Shown here: positions 47,730-57,208 of the stretch, one piece after another | How positions within the stretch are numbered: position 1 is the first letter of the stretch | How the letters are laid out: each line of letters opens with the position of its first letter | Assembly: GCF_007922615.2 (NCBI RefSeq) | Contig: NZ_CP042301.2 | Location: 2,852,001-2,916,000, forward strand | Source of the DNA: Nitratireductor mangrovi | Lineage (GTDB): Bacteria; Pseudomonadota; Alphaproteobacteria; Rhizobiales; Rhizobiaceae | Direction: 5' to 3' | DNA: 64,000 nucleotides | The notes under the pieces: model-generated | Database searches by the model: none | Told to the model about the DNA's origin: nothing | Seen by the model: the letters and a program-made list of their open reading frames with translations, nothing else | Position numbers and translations under genes: made by a program

Positions 47730-48746
47730 ATGAAAGCAATCAGCCTAACGGCGCTCGGCGCCGCAGCATTCTTGTCGGTATCCTCAGCGCACGCAGCCGA
47801 TGTTGAACTGCGCCTTTCGCACTGGGTTCCGCCAACGCATCCGATCCAGACACTCGGCATCGAGCCATGGGTGGAATCGATCAAGCAGGCGTCCAACGGC
47901 CGTATCAACATCACCATTTTCCCGGCCCAGCAGCTTGGCGCCGCGCCGGATCACTACGACATGGCCCGCGACGGCATCGCCGACATCACCTATACCAATC
48001 CCGGCTACCAGGCTGGCCGCTTCCCGATCTACAGCCTGGCGGAGATACCTTTCCACGCCTCGAACGGGAAGCAGGCGGCGAAAGCTCTCCACAACTGGTA
48101 CGCACCGCTTGCCGAGATCGAGATGTCGGACGTCAAGTTCTGCCTCATCAACCCGCATGATCCTGGCACCTTGCACTCCAAGACGCAGGTCAAGGTTCCC
48201 AGCGATATCAGTGGCATGAACGTGCGCCCGGCGCACGCGACGATGGCGCGTTTCGTGAATTTGCTTGGCGGCGCCAGCGTGCAGGTGCCGGCACCCGAGG
48301 CCCGCGAGGCCCTCGCAAAGGGTACGGCTGACGCGATCACCTTCCCGTGGAACTCGATCTATATCTTCGGCATCGATTCGGAGACCAAGTTCCATCTCGA
48401 CATGCCATTCTACATCTCTTCACAGATGCTGCTCCTCAACAAAGGCATGTATGACGGTCTGGCACCGGAAGACCGCCAGGTCATCGATGATCATTGTACG
48501 CCGGACTGGTCGCAGAAATTCTCGACCGGCTGGGCCGACAATGAATATTCAGGCCGCCAAAAGATGATCGATTCGCCCGATCATACGGTCTACACGCCCA
48601 CCGACGATGAGATTGGTCAATGGCGCGAAGCCTCCAAGCCACTGATCGAGGCGTGGAAGGAAGACGTCAAGGCCAAGGGGCAGGATCCCGAAAAAATCTA
48701 CGCCGACTACGTCTCGGCCTTGAAGGAACTCGACTCCCTGTTCTGA
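47730..48746 (+). CDS. TRAP transporter solute-binding protein DctP family
   Basis: A 338-residue periplasmic binding protein. ATG 47730 follows GGGAGGAAAC and begins a Sec signal peptide (MKAISLTALGAAAFLSVSSAHA). The mature part shows LRLSHWVPPTHPIQT, GIADITYTNPGYQAGRFP and RPAHATMARFVNLLGGASV, as in DctP-type carboxylate receptors. It feeds the 4-TM and 12-TM partners encoded next. The ligand is probably an organic acid that enters the neighbouring CoA pathway. Confidence 0.93.
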   Translation: MKAISLTALGAAAFLSVSSAHAADVELRLSHWVPPTHPIQTLGIEPWVESIKQASNGRINITIFPAQQLGAAPDHYDMARDGIADITYTNPGYQAGRFPIYSLAEIPFHASNGKQAAKALHNWYAPLAEIEMSDVKFCLINPHDPGTLHSKTQVKVPSDISGMNVRPAHATMARFVNLLGGASVQVPAPEAREALAKGTADAITFPWNSIYIFGIDSETKFHLDMPFYISSQMLLLNKGMYDGLAPEDRQVIDDHCTPDWSQKFSTGWADNEYSGRQKMIDSPDHTVYTPTDDEIGQWREASKPLIEAWKEDVKAKGQDPEKIYADYVSALKELDSLF

Positions 48747-48810
48747 CCGAGCCACGATCGGGCGCCGCCATCTAGTGCCGGCGCCCGATCCGTCGCCGAG
48801 GGGGGGAAGA

Positions 48811-49350
48811 ATGTTCAGGCTGATCCGTACACTCGGAGCGTTCTCGACCGCGATCGACAGGATCGCCGGCGTATTCCTTGCGGCGATCACCCTTCTGGTC
48901 GTGGCCTCCGCCATCGGCCGCTACGTTTTCACCGCTCCCATCCCCGACGCTTTCGACATCTCGCGCCTGATGCTGGGCGTCGCCATCATGTGGGGATTCG
49001 CCAGCGTCGGCTATCGCGGCTCGCACATCAAGGTAGACCTCTTCGCCGAGATGATGCCAGCTCGGATACGGCGAATCGTCGATTTGTTCGCATGGACGAT
49101 CCTCTTCGTGTTCACGGTCCTGATGAGCTGGAAAATCCTTGCCCGCGTGATGAGCGCGCAGGCGAGTGGCGAGGCCACCTTTGATCTGCGCATGCCGGCC
49201 TGGCCGTTTCTCGCGCTGATCTGGGCCGGCGTCACCGTCGCCATCGTAACCGTGCTCGCCCGCATCCTGATCATCGCCACGGGCCGCGGCACGCTTGACC
49301 ATTTCGACGCGCCGGACGTCGCAACGACGAGCAAGGACGACGATGTCTAA
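48811..49350 (+). CDS. TRAP transporter small permease DctQ family
   Basis: A 179-residue, four-segment inner-membrane protein (IDRIAGVFLAAITLLVVASAIGRYVF; LMLGVAIMWGFASVGYRGSHIKVDLF). ATG 48811 was chosen for its GGGGGGGAAG ribosome site. It pairs with the large subunit below, overlapping it by 8 nt. The first gene dctP lies 64 bp upstream. Confidence 0.92.
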   Translation: MFRLIRTLGAFSTAIDRIAGVFLAAITLLVVASAIGRYVFTAPIPDAFDISRLMLGVAIMWGFASVGYRGSHIKVDLFAEMMPARIRRIVDLFAWTILFVFTVLMSWKILARVMSAQASGEATFDLRMPAWPFLALIWAGVTVAIVTVLARILIIATGRGTLDHFDAPDVATTSKDDDV

Positions 49351-50638
49351 GGCCGACCTCGTCGCTGTTTCCGGCTTTGTGCTGCTGTTCGCAATGATGG
49401 CCGTGCGCGTGCCGATCGGCATTGCCATGGGCCTGATCGGCGTGGGCGGCTTTGCCGCGATCACCGGCCCCGGGCCGGCGCTCAACCTGCTGGCGCAATC
49501 GCCCATCCGGGTGATTACGGACTTCAACCTCAGCCTCATTCCGTTCTTCGTTCTCATGGGTGTGTTCGCGACCAATTCGGGCATGTCGCGCGAACTCTTC
49601 CGTGCCGGTCAGGCCTGGCTCGGCTTCCTGCGCGGCGGCATGGCCTTGTCGACCATCGCCGCCTGCGGCGGCTTTGCCGCGATCTGCGGTTCTTCGGTCG
49701 CAACGGCTGCAACCATGACCAAGATTGCCCTACCCGAAATGCAGCGGGTGGGCTATCGCAACGACGTCTCCAGCGGTGTGATAGCGGCTGGTGGCACACT
49801 CGGAATTCTCATTCCGCCCTCCGTCGTGCTTGCGGTCTACGCCTACATCACCGAGCAGGACGTCGGTAAACTCTTCATCGCCGGTGTGCTGCCCGGGTTA
49901 CTGGCGGTGCTCATGTATATGGGCGCCGTCCGTATCGCGTATCGGCGTTCACTGCCCGCGGGACAACCTTTCGAAGCCCGCGAGGCGATCTCCTCTTTGC
50001 GCGACGTCTGGGCAGTGCTGGTGCTCTTCGTCGCCATCATTGGCAGCATGTATTTCGGCGTCGTCACGGCTACCGAGGCCGCCGCAGTGGGGTCGCTTCT
50101 GACCGCCCTGATCGGCATCTTCCGCGGCAGGCTGGGCTACGCCAACATCATGGAGAGCCTGATCGAGGCGCTGAGAACCTCGGTCGCCATCTATACGATC
50201 CTGATCGGGGCGGTCCTGTTCGGCTATTTCCTTGCCATCACGCAGACACCGCAAAAGATCACCGCCTTCCTCGTCGCTCTCGATCTTGGCGCCTACGGGA
50301 CACTGGGCTTGATCCTGGCCTTCTTCCTGCTCATGGGATGCATCCTCGATGCCATGGCGATGATCATCCTTCTGGTACCGATCGTCTTTCCGGTGGTCAC
50401 GCAACTGGGCTTCGATCCGATCTGGTTCGGGGTCATCATAGTCATGACCGTGGAGCTCGGCCTGATCACTCCGCCAGTCGGCATGAATGTCTTCGTCATC
50501 AACACCATTGCTCGCGACGTGAACCTCTTCACCATCTTCCGGGGTGTTCTCCCGTTCGTGGTTACAGACGTCATCCGGCTGATCCTGCTGATTATTTTTC
50601 CGGCGATCGTACTCTTCCTGCCAATGACCATGAACTAG
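49343..50638 (+). CDS. TRAP transporter large permease DctM family
   Basis: A 431-residue inner-membrane protein with about 12 segments, including FALSLIPFFVLMGVFATNSGMSRELF-like and CGGFAAICGSSVATAATMTKIALPEM motifs typical of DctM. It carries out sodium-coupled uptake of the bound solute. ATG 49343 overlaps dctQ by 8 nt. The next gene follows 9 bp later, so all belong to one operon. Confidence 0.93.
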   Translation: MSKADLVAVSGFVLLFAMMAVRVPIGIAMGLIGVGGFAAITGPGPALNLLAQSPIRVITDFNLSLIPFFVLMGVFATNSGMSRELFRAGQAWLGFLRGGMALSTIAACGGFAAICGSSVATAATMTKIALPEMQRVGYRNDVSSGVIAAGGTLGILIPPSVVLAVYAYITEQDVGKLFIAGVLPGLLAVLMYMGAVRIAYRRSLPAGQPFEAREAISSLRDVWAVLVLFVAIIGSMYFGVVTATEAAAVGSLLTALIGIFRGRLGYANIMESLIEALRTSVAIYTILIGAVLFGYFLAITQTPQKITAFLVALDLGAYGTLGLILAFFLLMGCILDAMAMIILLVPIVFPVVTQLGFDPIWFGVIIVMTVELGLITPPVGMNVFVINTIARDVNLFTIFRGVLPFVVTDVIRLILLIIFPAIVLFLPMTMN

Positions 50639-50647
50639 GGGGCGGCG

Positions 50648-51109
50648 ATGATCGCAAAACCCGAACTCATCCACCTCTGCGACCTCACGGTCGAGTTGGC
50701 CGCTCCGATCGAGCTTGGCGACAGCCCGCGCGGGCGCCGCCGCATCATTCCGATCGTGGGCGGCAGCGTGATAGGCAAAAGGCTGAACGGTCGGATTCTC
50801 AATCTCGGCGCCGACTGGCAGACGATCCTGGCCGATGGGACCGCCGAACTGGACACGCGTTACTCCTTCGAAACGAACGACGGCGCGACGGTCGACATCC
50901 GCAATTTCGGCTATCGGCACGGGCCTCCGGAGGTCATCGCTGCCCTTGCACGCGGCGAGACAATCGATCCTGCCTTGTACTATATGCGGACACATCCGCG
51001 CTTCGAGACAGGCGATTCGCGTTATTCCTGGCTCAACAGCCTCATCTGCCTGGGCACCGGAGCTCGCGACGCCAGCGCCGTCAAGATCAAGGTTTACGAA
51101 GTCACATGA
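50648..51109 (+). CDS. DUF3237 family protein
   Basis: A 153-residue protein of the DUF3237 beta-barrel type (ELIHLCDLTVELAAPIELGDSPRGRRRIIPIVGGSVIG, ILNLGADWQTILADGTAELDTRYSFETNDGA). Such proteins often occur in aromatic or CoA-ester catabolic gene sets, but no activity is established to my knowledge. It follows dctM by 9 bp and overlaps the MarR gene by four bases. Confidence 0.85.
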   Translation: MIAKPELIHLCDLTVELAAPIELGDSPRGRRRIIPIVGGSVIGKRLNGRILNLGADWQTILADGTAELDTRYSFETNDGATVDIRNFGYRHGPPEVIAALARGETIDPALYYMRTHPRFETGDSRYSWLNSLICLGTGARDASAVKIKVYEVT

Positions 51110-51615
51110 GCGTCCGAACCGACAATAACGGCTCGCGCCAAGGCAAATCCGAGACGAAAGAAGAGATCGGGACCGAACCGGTCGACGTTCCGCCTATGGC
51201 GACCATCATCGGTTACAAGCTTCGCCGTGCACAGCTCTACGTCTTCCAGGATTTCCTCGAGACCTTCTCGAGGCTTAAGCTGCGGCCCGCCGAGTTCTCG
51301 GTGCTGACGATCATCGCCAATACCCCTGGGCTCAAGCAATCCGAAATCGCGGAGATGCTGGGCATCAAGCGTGCCAACTTCGTCGCTCTCATGGACGGGA
51401 TCGAAAAGCGAGGTCTTGCCGAACGCCGCAAGGCCGATACCGATCGCCGCTCGCACTCGCTGCATCTGACACCACAGGGGACGAAATTCGTTCGCAAGAT
51501 GGCCGCCGTCTGGGCAGAGCATGAAAACCGTATGATTGCGCGGCTGGGCGGCCCAGAAGAACGCGACCGGTTGATCGAGTTGCTGGACCGCCTGCTCGGA
51601 ACGCCCGAGAACTGA
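51106..51615 (+). CDS. MarR-family transcriptional regulator
   Basis: A 169-residue regulator with a winged helix (LRPAEFSVLTIIANTPGLKQSEIAEMLGIKRANFVALMDGIEKRGLAERRKADTDRRSHSLHLT region) and a roughly 40-residue N-terminal extension. ATG 51106 overlaps the DUF3237 stop; the frame is open further upstream but is not MarR-like there. It sits in the TRAP operon and between two matching palindromes at 47635 and 55197, so it is the best candidate for a CoA-ester- or aromatic acid-responsive repressor of this island. Confidence 0.9.
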   Translation: MSVRTDNNGSRQGKSETKEEIGTEPVDVPPMATIIGYKLRRAQLYVFQDFLETFSRLKLRPAEFSVLTIIANTPGLKQSEIAEMLGIKRANFVALMDGIEKRGLAERRKADTDRRSHSLHLTPQGTKFVRKMAAVWAEHENRMIARLGGPEERDRLIELLDRLLGTPEN

Positions 51616-51622
51616 TCCAGTT

Positions 51623-52063
51623 CTACCCCTCGCCCGACAGCGCCGCGACCACCTCAGCCGGGATTTCGGCTCCGCGAATGCGCTGCGGGTCGTCCGGGTG
51701 CTGTTCGGCCCACACACGTGTTTCGCGCGCTTCAATGGCAAGCTGATCGCCCTTGAGGACTCGGTGTTCGATGTCGAAGCTCGATCGCCGTATCGCGCTC
51801 GCGCGACTCTCAATGACGATGCCGTCTCCATAGCGCGAGGGAATGATGAACTTCGCCCCCGTATCGACCATGGGGATACCGACGATATGATATTTCTTCG
51901 TCCAGGCGATCTTCTTCATGCCGAGGGCTTGCTCGAACAGGTAGGCGGTCGAGGCATCGAACATGGCGAAATAGCGCGGGTAGAATACGATGCCGGCTGC
52001 ATCGCAGTCTCCCCATTCGATCTCGACCTTGCGCCGATTGACCAGCATTGCCTGCTCACTCAC
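51623..52063 (-). CDS. 4-hydroxybenzoyl-CoA-type thioesterase
   Basis: A 146-residue hotdog-fold protein. WGDCDAAGIVFYPRYFAMFD matches the 4HBT signature with the catalytic aspartate (Asp21). It would cleave an acyl- or aroyl-CoA, perhaps to relieve trapped CoA. It starts at GTG 52063, overlapping the thiolase stop by four bases (GTGA). An ATG five codons later is an alternative start. It converges on the MarR gene with only 7 bp between. Confidence 0.88.
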   Translation of the reverse strand: MSEQAMLVNRRKVEIEWGDCDAAGIVFYPRYFAMFDASTAYLFEQALGMKKIAWTKKYHIVGIPMVDTGAKFIIPSRYGDGIVIESRASAIRRSSFDIEHRVLKGDQLAIEARETRVWAEQHPDDPQRIRGAEIPAEVVAALSGEG

Positions 52064-53310
52064 GCTGCCTGAGGGTTCTCAATCAGGATTGCGATCCCCT
52101 GCCCACCGCCAATGCACGCCGACGCGATGCCGTAGCGCCCCCCGGAACGCTGCAATTCGCGCGCAACGGTGGTCGCGATACGGATGCCGGTAGCGCCGAG
52201 CGGATGACCGATGGCGATCGCGCCGCCATTGACGTTGAGTCGCTCCTCGTCGAGGCCGAGTTCGCGTGCACAAGCCATCACCTGAGCGCCGAAAGCCTCG
52301 TTGATCTCGACGCGATCGATGTCGTCGAGGGCCAGCCCGCACTCTTCCAGCACTGCACGGATGGCCGGCGCCGGTCCAATGCCCATGATATGCGGTGGCA
52401 CGCCAACACTGACGCCGGCAAGAATGCGGGCTAGGGGCCGGTTGCCTTTGGCCTCCGCACGCGCCCTTGAGGCGACGATGGCGGCGGCGGCGCCGTCGAC
52501 GATCGCCGAGGAATTGCCACCGGTCTGTACGCCGCCGAAAGCAGGCCTGATCTTCGACAGCGCCTCGAAAGAGGAAGGCCGGATATGGCTGTCCCTGTCG
52601 ACTTGCTCGACCTTGCGCGGCAACCTGATGCCGCGATCGTTGAAACCATCGGCGGAAAACGTTTCAGTCACCACCGGGGTGATCTCGCCCGCAAGGAACC
52701 CGGCTTCTTGTGCGGCCAGCGCACGGTTGAAGGACCGTTCGGCGTAGCGGTCGACCTCCTCGCGGCTGATCTGATAGTCGCGCGCCAGGTTTTCCGCCGT
52801 ATCGCCCATCGTGCACGAACACGCCGGATCAAGCAGTGCCTCCCACAGGAAGTCCTTGAATTCGACCTGGCCCATGCGAAAGCCGGACCGGTGCGTATAG
52901 GCTGCGACCGGGTTGCGGCTCATCGATTCGGTGCCGACACAGAGCGCAGCTTCGACCCGCTCGCGATTGACGAGTTCCGCGGCCTGCAGCAACACTTCGA
53001 TGCCCGTCCCGCAGATGCGCTGGACGAGATGCGCCGGACGGTCAACCGGCACGCCGGCATAAATGCCGATATGGCGGGGCGTCATGTAGGCGTCGAACGA
53101 AGCCTGCGCCATGGAGCCAGCAATCGTCGTGCCGATGTCGGCAGGGTCAATGCCGGCTTTTGCGACGGCCGAACGCGCTGCCTTGATGCCGAGATCGATC
53201 GGCGAAACGTCGGAGAGAGCGCCCGTGTAGTCGACAAAGGGGGTCCTTGTGCCGGCCATCAGCCATGCATCGTCGAAACTGTAGCGGATGCCTTTGGGCG
53301 TACTGGTCAT
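52060..53310 (-). CDS. Thiolase family protein (acetyl-CoA acyltransferase)
   Basis: A 416-residue thiolase. ATG 53310 overlaps the ligase stop. All three catalytic residues are visible: Cys100 in QRICGTG, His369 in GHPLGATG and Cys399 in CIGGGQG. It would split a 3-oxoacyl-CoA with CoA. An unusually glutamate-rich DEEVDRY-type segment lies in the middle, as in degradative thiolases. The frame upstream of 53310 is shadow sequence inside the ligase gene. Confidence 0.92.
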   Translation of the reverse strand: MTSTPKGIRYSFDDAWLMAGTRTPFVDYTGALSDVSPIDLGIKAARSAVAKAGIDPADIGTTIAGSMAQASFDAYMTPRHIGIYAGVPVDRPAHLVQRICGTGIEVLLQAAELVNRERVEAALCVGTESMSRNPVAAYTHRSGFRMGQVEFKDFLWEALLDPACSCTMGDTAENLARDYQISREEVDRYAERSFNRALAAQEAGFLAGEITPVVTETFSADGFNDRGIRLPRKVEQVDRDSHIRPSSFEALSKIRPAFGGVQTGGNSSAIVDGAAAAIVASRARAEAKGNRPLARILAGVSVGVPPHIMGIGPAPAIRAVLEECGLALDDIDRVEINEAFGAQVMACARELGLDEERLNVNGGAIAIGHPLGATGIRIATTVARELQRSGGRYGIASACIGGGQGIAILIENPQAA

Positions 53311-55175
53311 GTCCGGGCCTTTCCTGAGGCAGCGAGAACGTGGGCGGGGGGCGGGTCGCGGTAAAGGTCCTCGACCAGATGCGCCCGGGCAGCCATCACC
53401 GCCCGCTGGTTGATCGAACCCTTGTCGGTCATTTCGTGCGCGTCGATCGACGGCGGCTGGTCGAGCACGACGATGCGCGCGACCCTGTTTGAGCTGCCCG
53501 TCGCCTCGATGGCAAGCGCTTCGAGGCGTTGCTGCAAAACGGCGCGAAAGCCCGGATGTGCCGCCAGTTCCGCTTCGTCGGCAGCCGCGAGCTCTGGCGC
53601 GAAACGGCGCGCGGCATCGACGTCGAGGAAGACCAGCGCACCGATGAAATTGCGGTCGAGACCAGTCAGGACCGCATCGCGAACATAGGGCGCGAGGGCC
53701 GCGATCAGTCCGGAGCGGACCCCAGCCATGTTGACCCATGTGCCCGTGGAAAGTTTGAAGTCCTCCGAAACACGGCCATCGAAGAGGAAGCCCTTGTTGA
53801 CGTCGCTGGGATCGACCTGCTTCAGCGCATCGCCGATCATGTAGAACCCTTCCTCATCGAAGCACTCGGCGGTCTTGTCGGACTGGCGCCAGTAGCCGGG
53901 CGTGATGGACGGGCCACGAAGCCGGATTTCGCGTTTTTCGCCGTTATCAACGAGCTTGAACTCGAGGCCAGGTGCCGGCAGGCCCACCTCGCCGGGGCGA
54001 TTGACTGGCCAGGTCGTGGTGAAGGCGAAGGGCGCGGTTTCGGTCGAGCCGTAGCCTGTAATGATCATGATCTTTTCACCGATCGTCTCGATCGCGAGCC
54101 GTTCCAGCGTATCCCAGACGTGTTTGGCGAGGCTGGCACCGGCATATTGCAGCACCTTCACCTGGCTGAAGAACCGTTCGCGCAAGGGCTTGTTGGCCAC
54201 CAGATGCTCGCAAAGCATCTCGTAGCCCTTGGGCACGTTGAAATAGAGCGTCGGCGCTATCTCGGTGAGGTTGCGCACGGTCTTGGCGATACCGGAGGGC
54301 GTCGGCGAGCCATCATCAATGTAAAGCGTGCCGCCATTGTGAAGCGTGATACCGAAATTGTGGTTGCCGCCAGCCGTATGGTTCCACGGCAGCCAATCGA
54401 CCAGGACCGGCGGTTCGTCCTCCAGGAAGGCGAGCGCGGAGCGGATCATCACCTGGTTGCAGGTCAGCATGCGCTGGGTGTTGATTACCGCCTTCGGCAT
54501 GCCCGTCGAACCCGAGGTGAACAGGAACTTCGCGACGGTATCCGGTGTCAGTGCCAGCTCCGCATCGTCGATCGCGCGTCCGGGCCTTGTGCCGAGTACG
54601 GCATCAAACAAATCAGCCGGATGTCGTTCGATCGGCTCACGCGCTACCACCAGCCCGATCTCGTCACCCATCACCGCGTCGAGCGCCTTCTCGAAAGGCT
54701 TGCCCTCGGCGACGAAGACGAGCCCGGGGGTTAGCAGCGAAAACACATGCCTGAGCTTGGCGTGATCGGACGACAGCAATGAATAGCCGGGCGAGACCGG
54801 CGCATAGGGGATCCCGGCTAGCATCGCGCCCAGCGCCATCAAGCCATGCTCGATCGAGTTCCCGGAAAGGATGACCAGCGGGCGCTCCGCCGACAGCCGC
54901 CGGCCAATGAGGTATTCGCCGATCGCCCGCGCCTTTTGCAAGGTCTCGGCGTAGCTGATCCGGCGCCATTCGCCGTCTGGGCCGCGATCGGCAAGGAACA
55001 TCCGGTCGGGCGCTGTGGCGGCCCAATGCCGCAGCCGATCTGTCAGCGCGCGGGGGTATTCCGGCAGTTCGGCCTTGGCACGGACATAGGTAACTCCCGG
55101 CTCGCCAGATCGCTCCTCGACAGCCAACTCGCCCATGCGAACCGGCCGCATACCGGGCAGGTCTACAACCGGCAT
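53307..55175 (-). CDS. AMP-dependent acyl-CoA ligase, feruloyl-CoA synthase-like
   Basis: A 622-residue adenylate-forming enzyme. Start ATG 55175 follows GGGAGGAG; an ATG six codons earlier lies before that site. Motifs: FLFTSGSTGMPKAV (phosphate loop), ITGYGSTETAP and FDGRVSEDFKLSTGTWVN, which resembles feruloyl-CoA synthases. It activates a carboxylic acid with ATP and CoA, and is the probable entry step of the island. It heads the ligase-thiolase-thioesterase operon, with overlap to thiolase. Confidence 0.85.
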   Translation of the reverse strand: MPVVDLPGMRPVRMGELAVEERSGEPGVTYVRAKAELPEYPRALTDRLRHWAATAPDRMFLADRGPDGEWRRISYAETLQKARAIGEYLIGRRLSAERPLVILSGNSIEHGLMALGAMLAGIPYAPVSPGYSLLSSDHAKLRHVFSLLTPGLVFVAEGKPFEKALDAVMGDEIGLVVAREPIERHPADLFDAVLGTRPGRAIDDAELALTPDTVAKFLFTSGSTGMPKAVINTQRMLTCNQVMIRSALAFLEDEPPVLVDWLPWNHTAGGNHNFGITLHNGGTLYIDDGSPTPSGIAKTVRNLTEIAPTLYFNVPKGYEMLCEHLVANKPLRERFFSQVKVLQYAGASLAKHVWDTLERLAIETIGEKIMIITGYGSTETAPFAFTTTWPVNRPGEVGLPAPGLEFKLVDNGEKREIRLRGPSITPGYWRQSDKTAECFDEEGFYMIGDALKQVDPSDVNKGFLFDGRVSEDFKLSTGTWVNMAGVRSGLIAALAPYVRDAVLTGLDRNFIGALVFLDVDAARRFAPELAAADEAELAAHPGFRAVLQQRLEALAIEATGSSNRVARIVVLDQPPSIDAHEMTDKGSINQRAVMAARAHLVEDLYRDPPPAHVLAASGKART

Positions 55176-55196
55176 CGACACTCCTCCCTGCAATAA

Positions 55197-55213
55197 TGTT
55201 ATCTTCTATAACA
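55197..55213. promoter_or_regulatory. Candidate MarR-type operator, site 2 (ligase operon)
   Basis: TGTTAT, 5 nt, ATAACA, a perfect 6-bp dyad, 22-38 bp upstream of the ligase start. The surrounding 21 nt match site 1 (47633-47653, reverse complement) in 17 of 21 positions. Confidence 0.65.
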
Positions 55214-55242
55214 ATTATAGTGTCGGTTCAAGCCGGATCGTG

Positions 55243-57195
55243 TCAGGCTTGGGGTTCGAGCTCTGCCACCAAATCGCCAACGCGAACCTGATCGCCGGTC
55301 GCGCAGTGAACGGCGCGCACCGTACCGGCTGCCCTGGCCGCCAGCGTCGTTTCCATCTTCATCGCCTCAACGACCGCTACTTTCTGGCCGGCCTCGACTC
55401 TGTCTCCTGCAGCAACGGAGATCGCGCGCAGCAGCCCGGCCACCGGCGAGACGATGCGCGCAGGGTCGGCAGCGTCTGCCTGCTTGGCCAGCGGGTCGGG
55501 TTCGTGAAAGACAAACGTCCGGCCGTCGAAATCCAGCCACAGATCACGCTCCCATGCGAGATAGGTCGCGTATCGACGCGTGCCCGCGAGCGAGAACCGC
55601 ACCTGATCGAGCGTGATCGCAAGGTCGGAGAGTTCGACGTTGACCTCGCCCACCTCTACGGCCGAGATGTTGCCACGCTCGATCTCGACGACGGCGTCCG
55701 ACGTCGTGCCCCCGGAGGCAAGCAGGATCGGACAGGATGCAACGCCTGTCGAGCGGAACCAGTCACCGCCGCCCCGCATCGCAAGCACGCAGGCAGCGAC
55801 ACCGAAATGCCAGTCCTCGGCCTCGGTGAGCCTGGCTGCGTACCCTTCCGCTACCCATCGATCGACGAACGCAGTCGTCACCGAGGCGTCCAAGAACTCG
55901 CGGCTGGTCAGCAGGTCGATGAGAAATCCGCGATTGGTCCTCAACCCGAACAGCGGCCGTTCGCGCAAGCCCTTAACCAGTCGCGCAACCGCTTCGTCCC
56001 GATCGCGGCCATGCGCGACGACCTTCGCGACCATCGGATCGTAGTAGGGTGTGACGCTGTCCCCCTCCTCGACCCCGCTGTCGATACGGACACCAGCCTC
56101 ACCTGCGCGCAACGCGGGCTTCCACAGCAGCACCGGACCCGTCTGCGGGCTGAACCCGTCGCCCGGATCTTCGGCATAGACCCGTGCTTCGATCGCGTGG
56201 CCACTGAAGTCGATCTCTTCCTCCTCGAGCGGAAGGCGCTCGCCCATGGCGACGCGCAACTGCCACTCGACGAGATCGAGACCGGTCACAAGCTCCGTCA
56301 CCGGGTGCTCGACCTGCAGCCGGGTGTTCATCTCGAGGAAATGGTGTTGGCGGTCGGCGCCGATGATGAACTCGACCGTCCCCGCACCGACATAGCCGAC
56401 AGCCTTTGCCGCCGCCACCGCATCGACCGCCATCGATGCGCCCATTGCGGCGTCGACGAAGGGCGACGGCGCCTCCTCGATGATCTTCTGGTGGCGCCGC
56501 TGCGCCGAGCAGTCGCGTTCGCCCATGTGGACACAGTTGCCGTGCGCGTCGGCGAATACCTGTATCTCGATATGCCGCGCATCCGTGATCAGCTTCTCGA
56601 TCAGGACGCGCCCGTCGCCGAAGGCCGACCGCGCCTCACGCACGGCGCTTTCGAGCGCGTCCGAAAAGTCTTCGGCGCGGTCGACGCGGCGCATGCCGCG
56701 ACCGCCCCCCCCGGCAACCGCCTTGATCAATAGCGGAAAGCCGATCGTTTCGGCTTCGCTCACCAGCCGCCCGGGATCCTGATTCTCGCCGTCATAACCC
56801 GGCACTACCGGGACCGCCGCTTCCAGCATGATCGCCTTGGCACGCGCCTTGTCGCCCATGGCTCGGATCGCCTCCGCCGGCGGACCGACAAAGATCAGGC
56901 CCGCGGCCTCGCACGCCTCGGCAAAGTCGGCGTTTTCCGACAGAAAGCCGTAGCCTGGATGCACCGCCTGTGCGCCGCTGTCTTTGGCGGCGGCGATGAT
57001 CGCATCGCCATCAAGATAGGATTCCGACGCCTGAGGGCCGCCGATCCTCACCGACTCGTCAGCCTGCCTCGCATGAAGCGCATCAGCATCCGCGTCCGAA
57101 TGGACGGCCACGGTCGCAATCCCCATGGCGCGCGCTGTGCGGATGATGCGGCAGGCGATTTCGCCCCGATTGGCGATCAGGAGCTTGGTGATCAT
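55243..57195 (-). CDS. Acyl-CoA carboxylase biotin-containing subunit
   Basis: A 650-residue protein with an N-terminal biotin carboxylase domain (KLLIANRGEIACRIIRTARAMG, GGGGRGMRRVDRAEDFSDAL, EMNTRLQVEHPVTELVTGLDLVEWQL) and a C-terminal biotinyl domain with VEAMKMET (Lys613 predicted biotinylated). It works with the carboxyltransferase at 58424. By layout it is the alpha subunit of a geranyl-CoA- or methylcrotonyl-CoA-type carboxylase. The acyl-CoA dehydrogenase gene lies 13 bp upstream. Confidence 0.92.
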   Translation of the reverse strand: MITKLLIANRGEIACRIIRTARAMGIATVAVHSDADADALHARQADESVRIGGPQASESYLDGDAIIAAAKDSGAQAVHPGYGFLSENADFAEACEAAGLIFVGPPAEAIRAMGDKARAKAIMLEAAVPVVPGYDGENQDPGRLVSEAETIGFPLLIKAVAGGGGRGMRRVDRAEDFSDALESAVREARSAFGDGRVLIEKLITDARHIEIQVFADAHGNCVHMGERDCSAQRRHQKIIEEAPSPFVDAAMGASMAVDAVAAAKAVGYVGAGTVEFIIGADRQHHFLEMNTRLQVEHPVTELVTGLDLVEWQLRVAMGERLPLEEEEIDFSGHAIEARVYAEDPGDGFSPQTGPVLLWKPALRAGEAGVRIDSGVEEGDSVTPYYDPMVAKVVAHGRDRDEAVARLVKGLRERPLFGLRTNRGFLIDLLTSREFLDASVTTAFVDRWVAEGYAARLTEAEDWHFGVAACVLAMRGGGDWFRSTGVASCPILLASGGTTSDAVVEIERGNISAVEVGEVNVELSDLAITLDQVRFSLAGTRRYATYLAWERDLWLDFDGRTFVFHEPDPLAKQADAADPARIVSPVAGLLRAISVAAGDRVEAGQKVAVVEAMKMETTLAARAAGTVRAVHCATGDQVRVGDLVAELEPQA

Positions 57196-57208
57196 GGCGC
57201 CGCGTTTG

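Noticed and set aside
55135..56733. Plus-strand open frame of 532 codons over the biotin carboxylase gene
   Set aside because: It is antisense to the carboxylase, with no start signal or motif.
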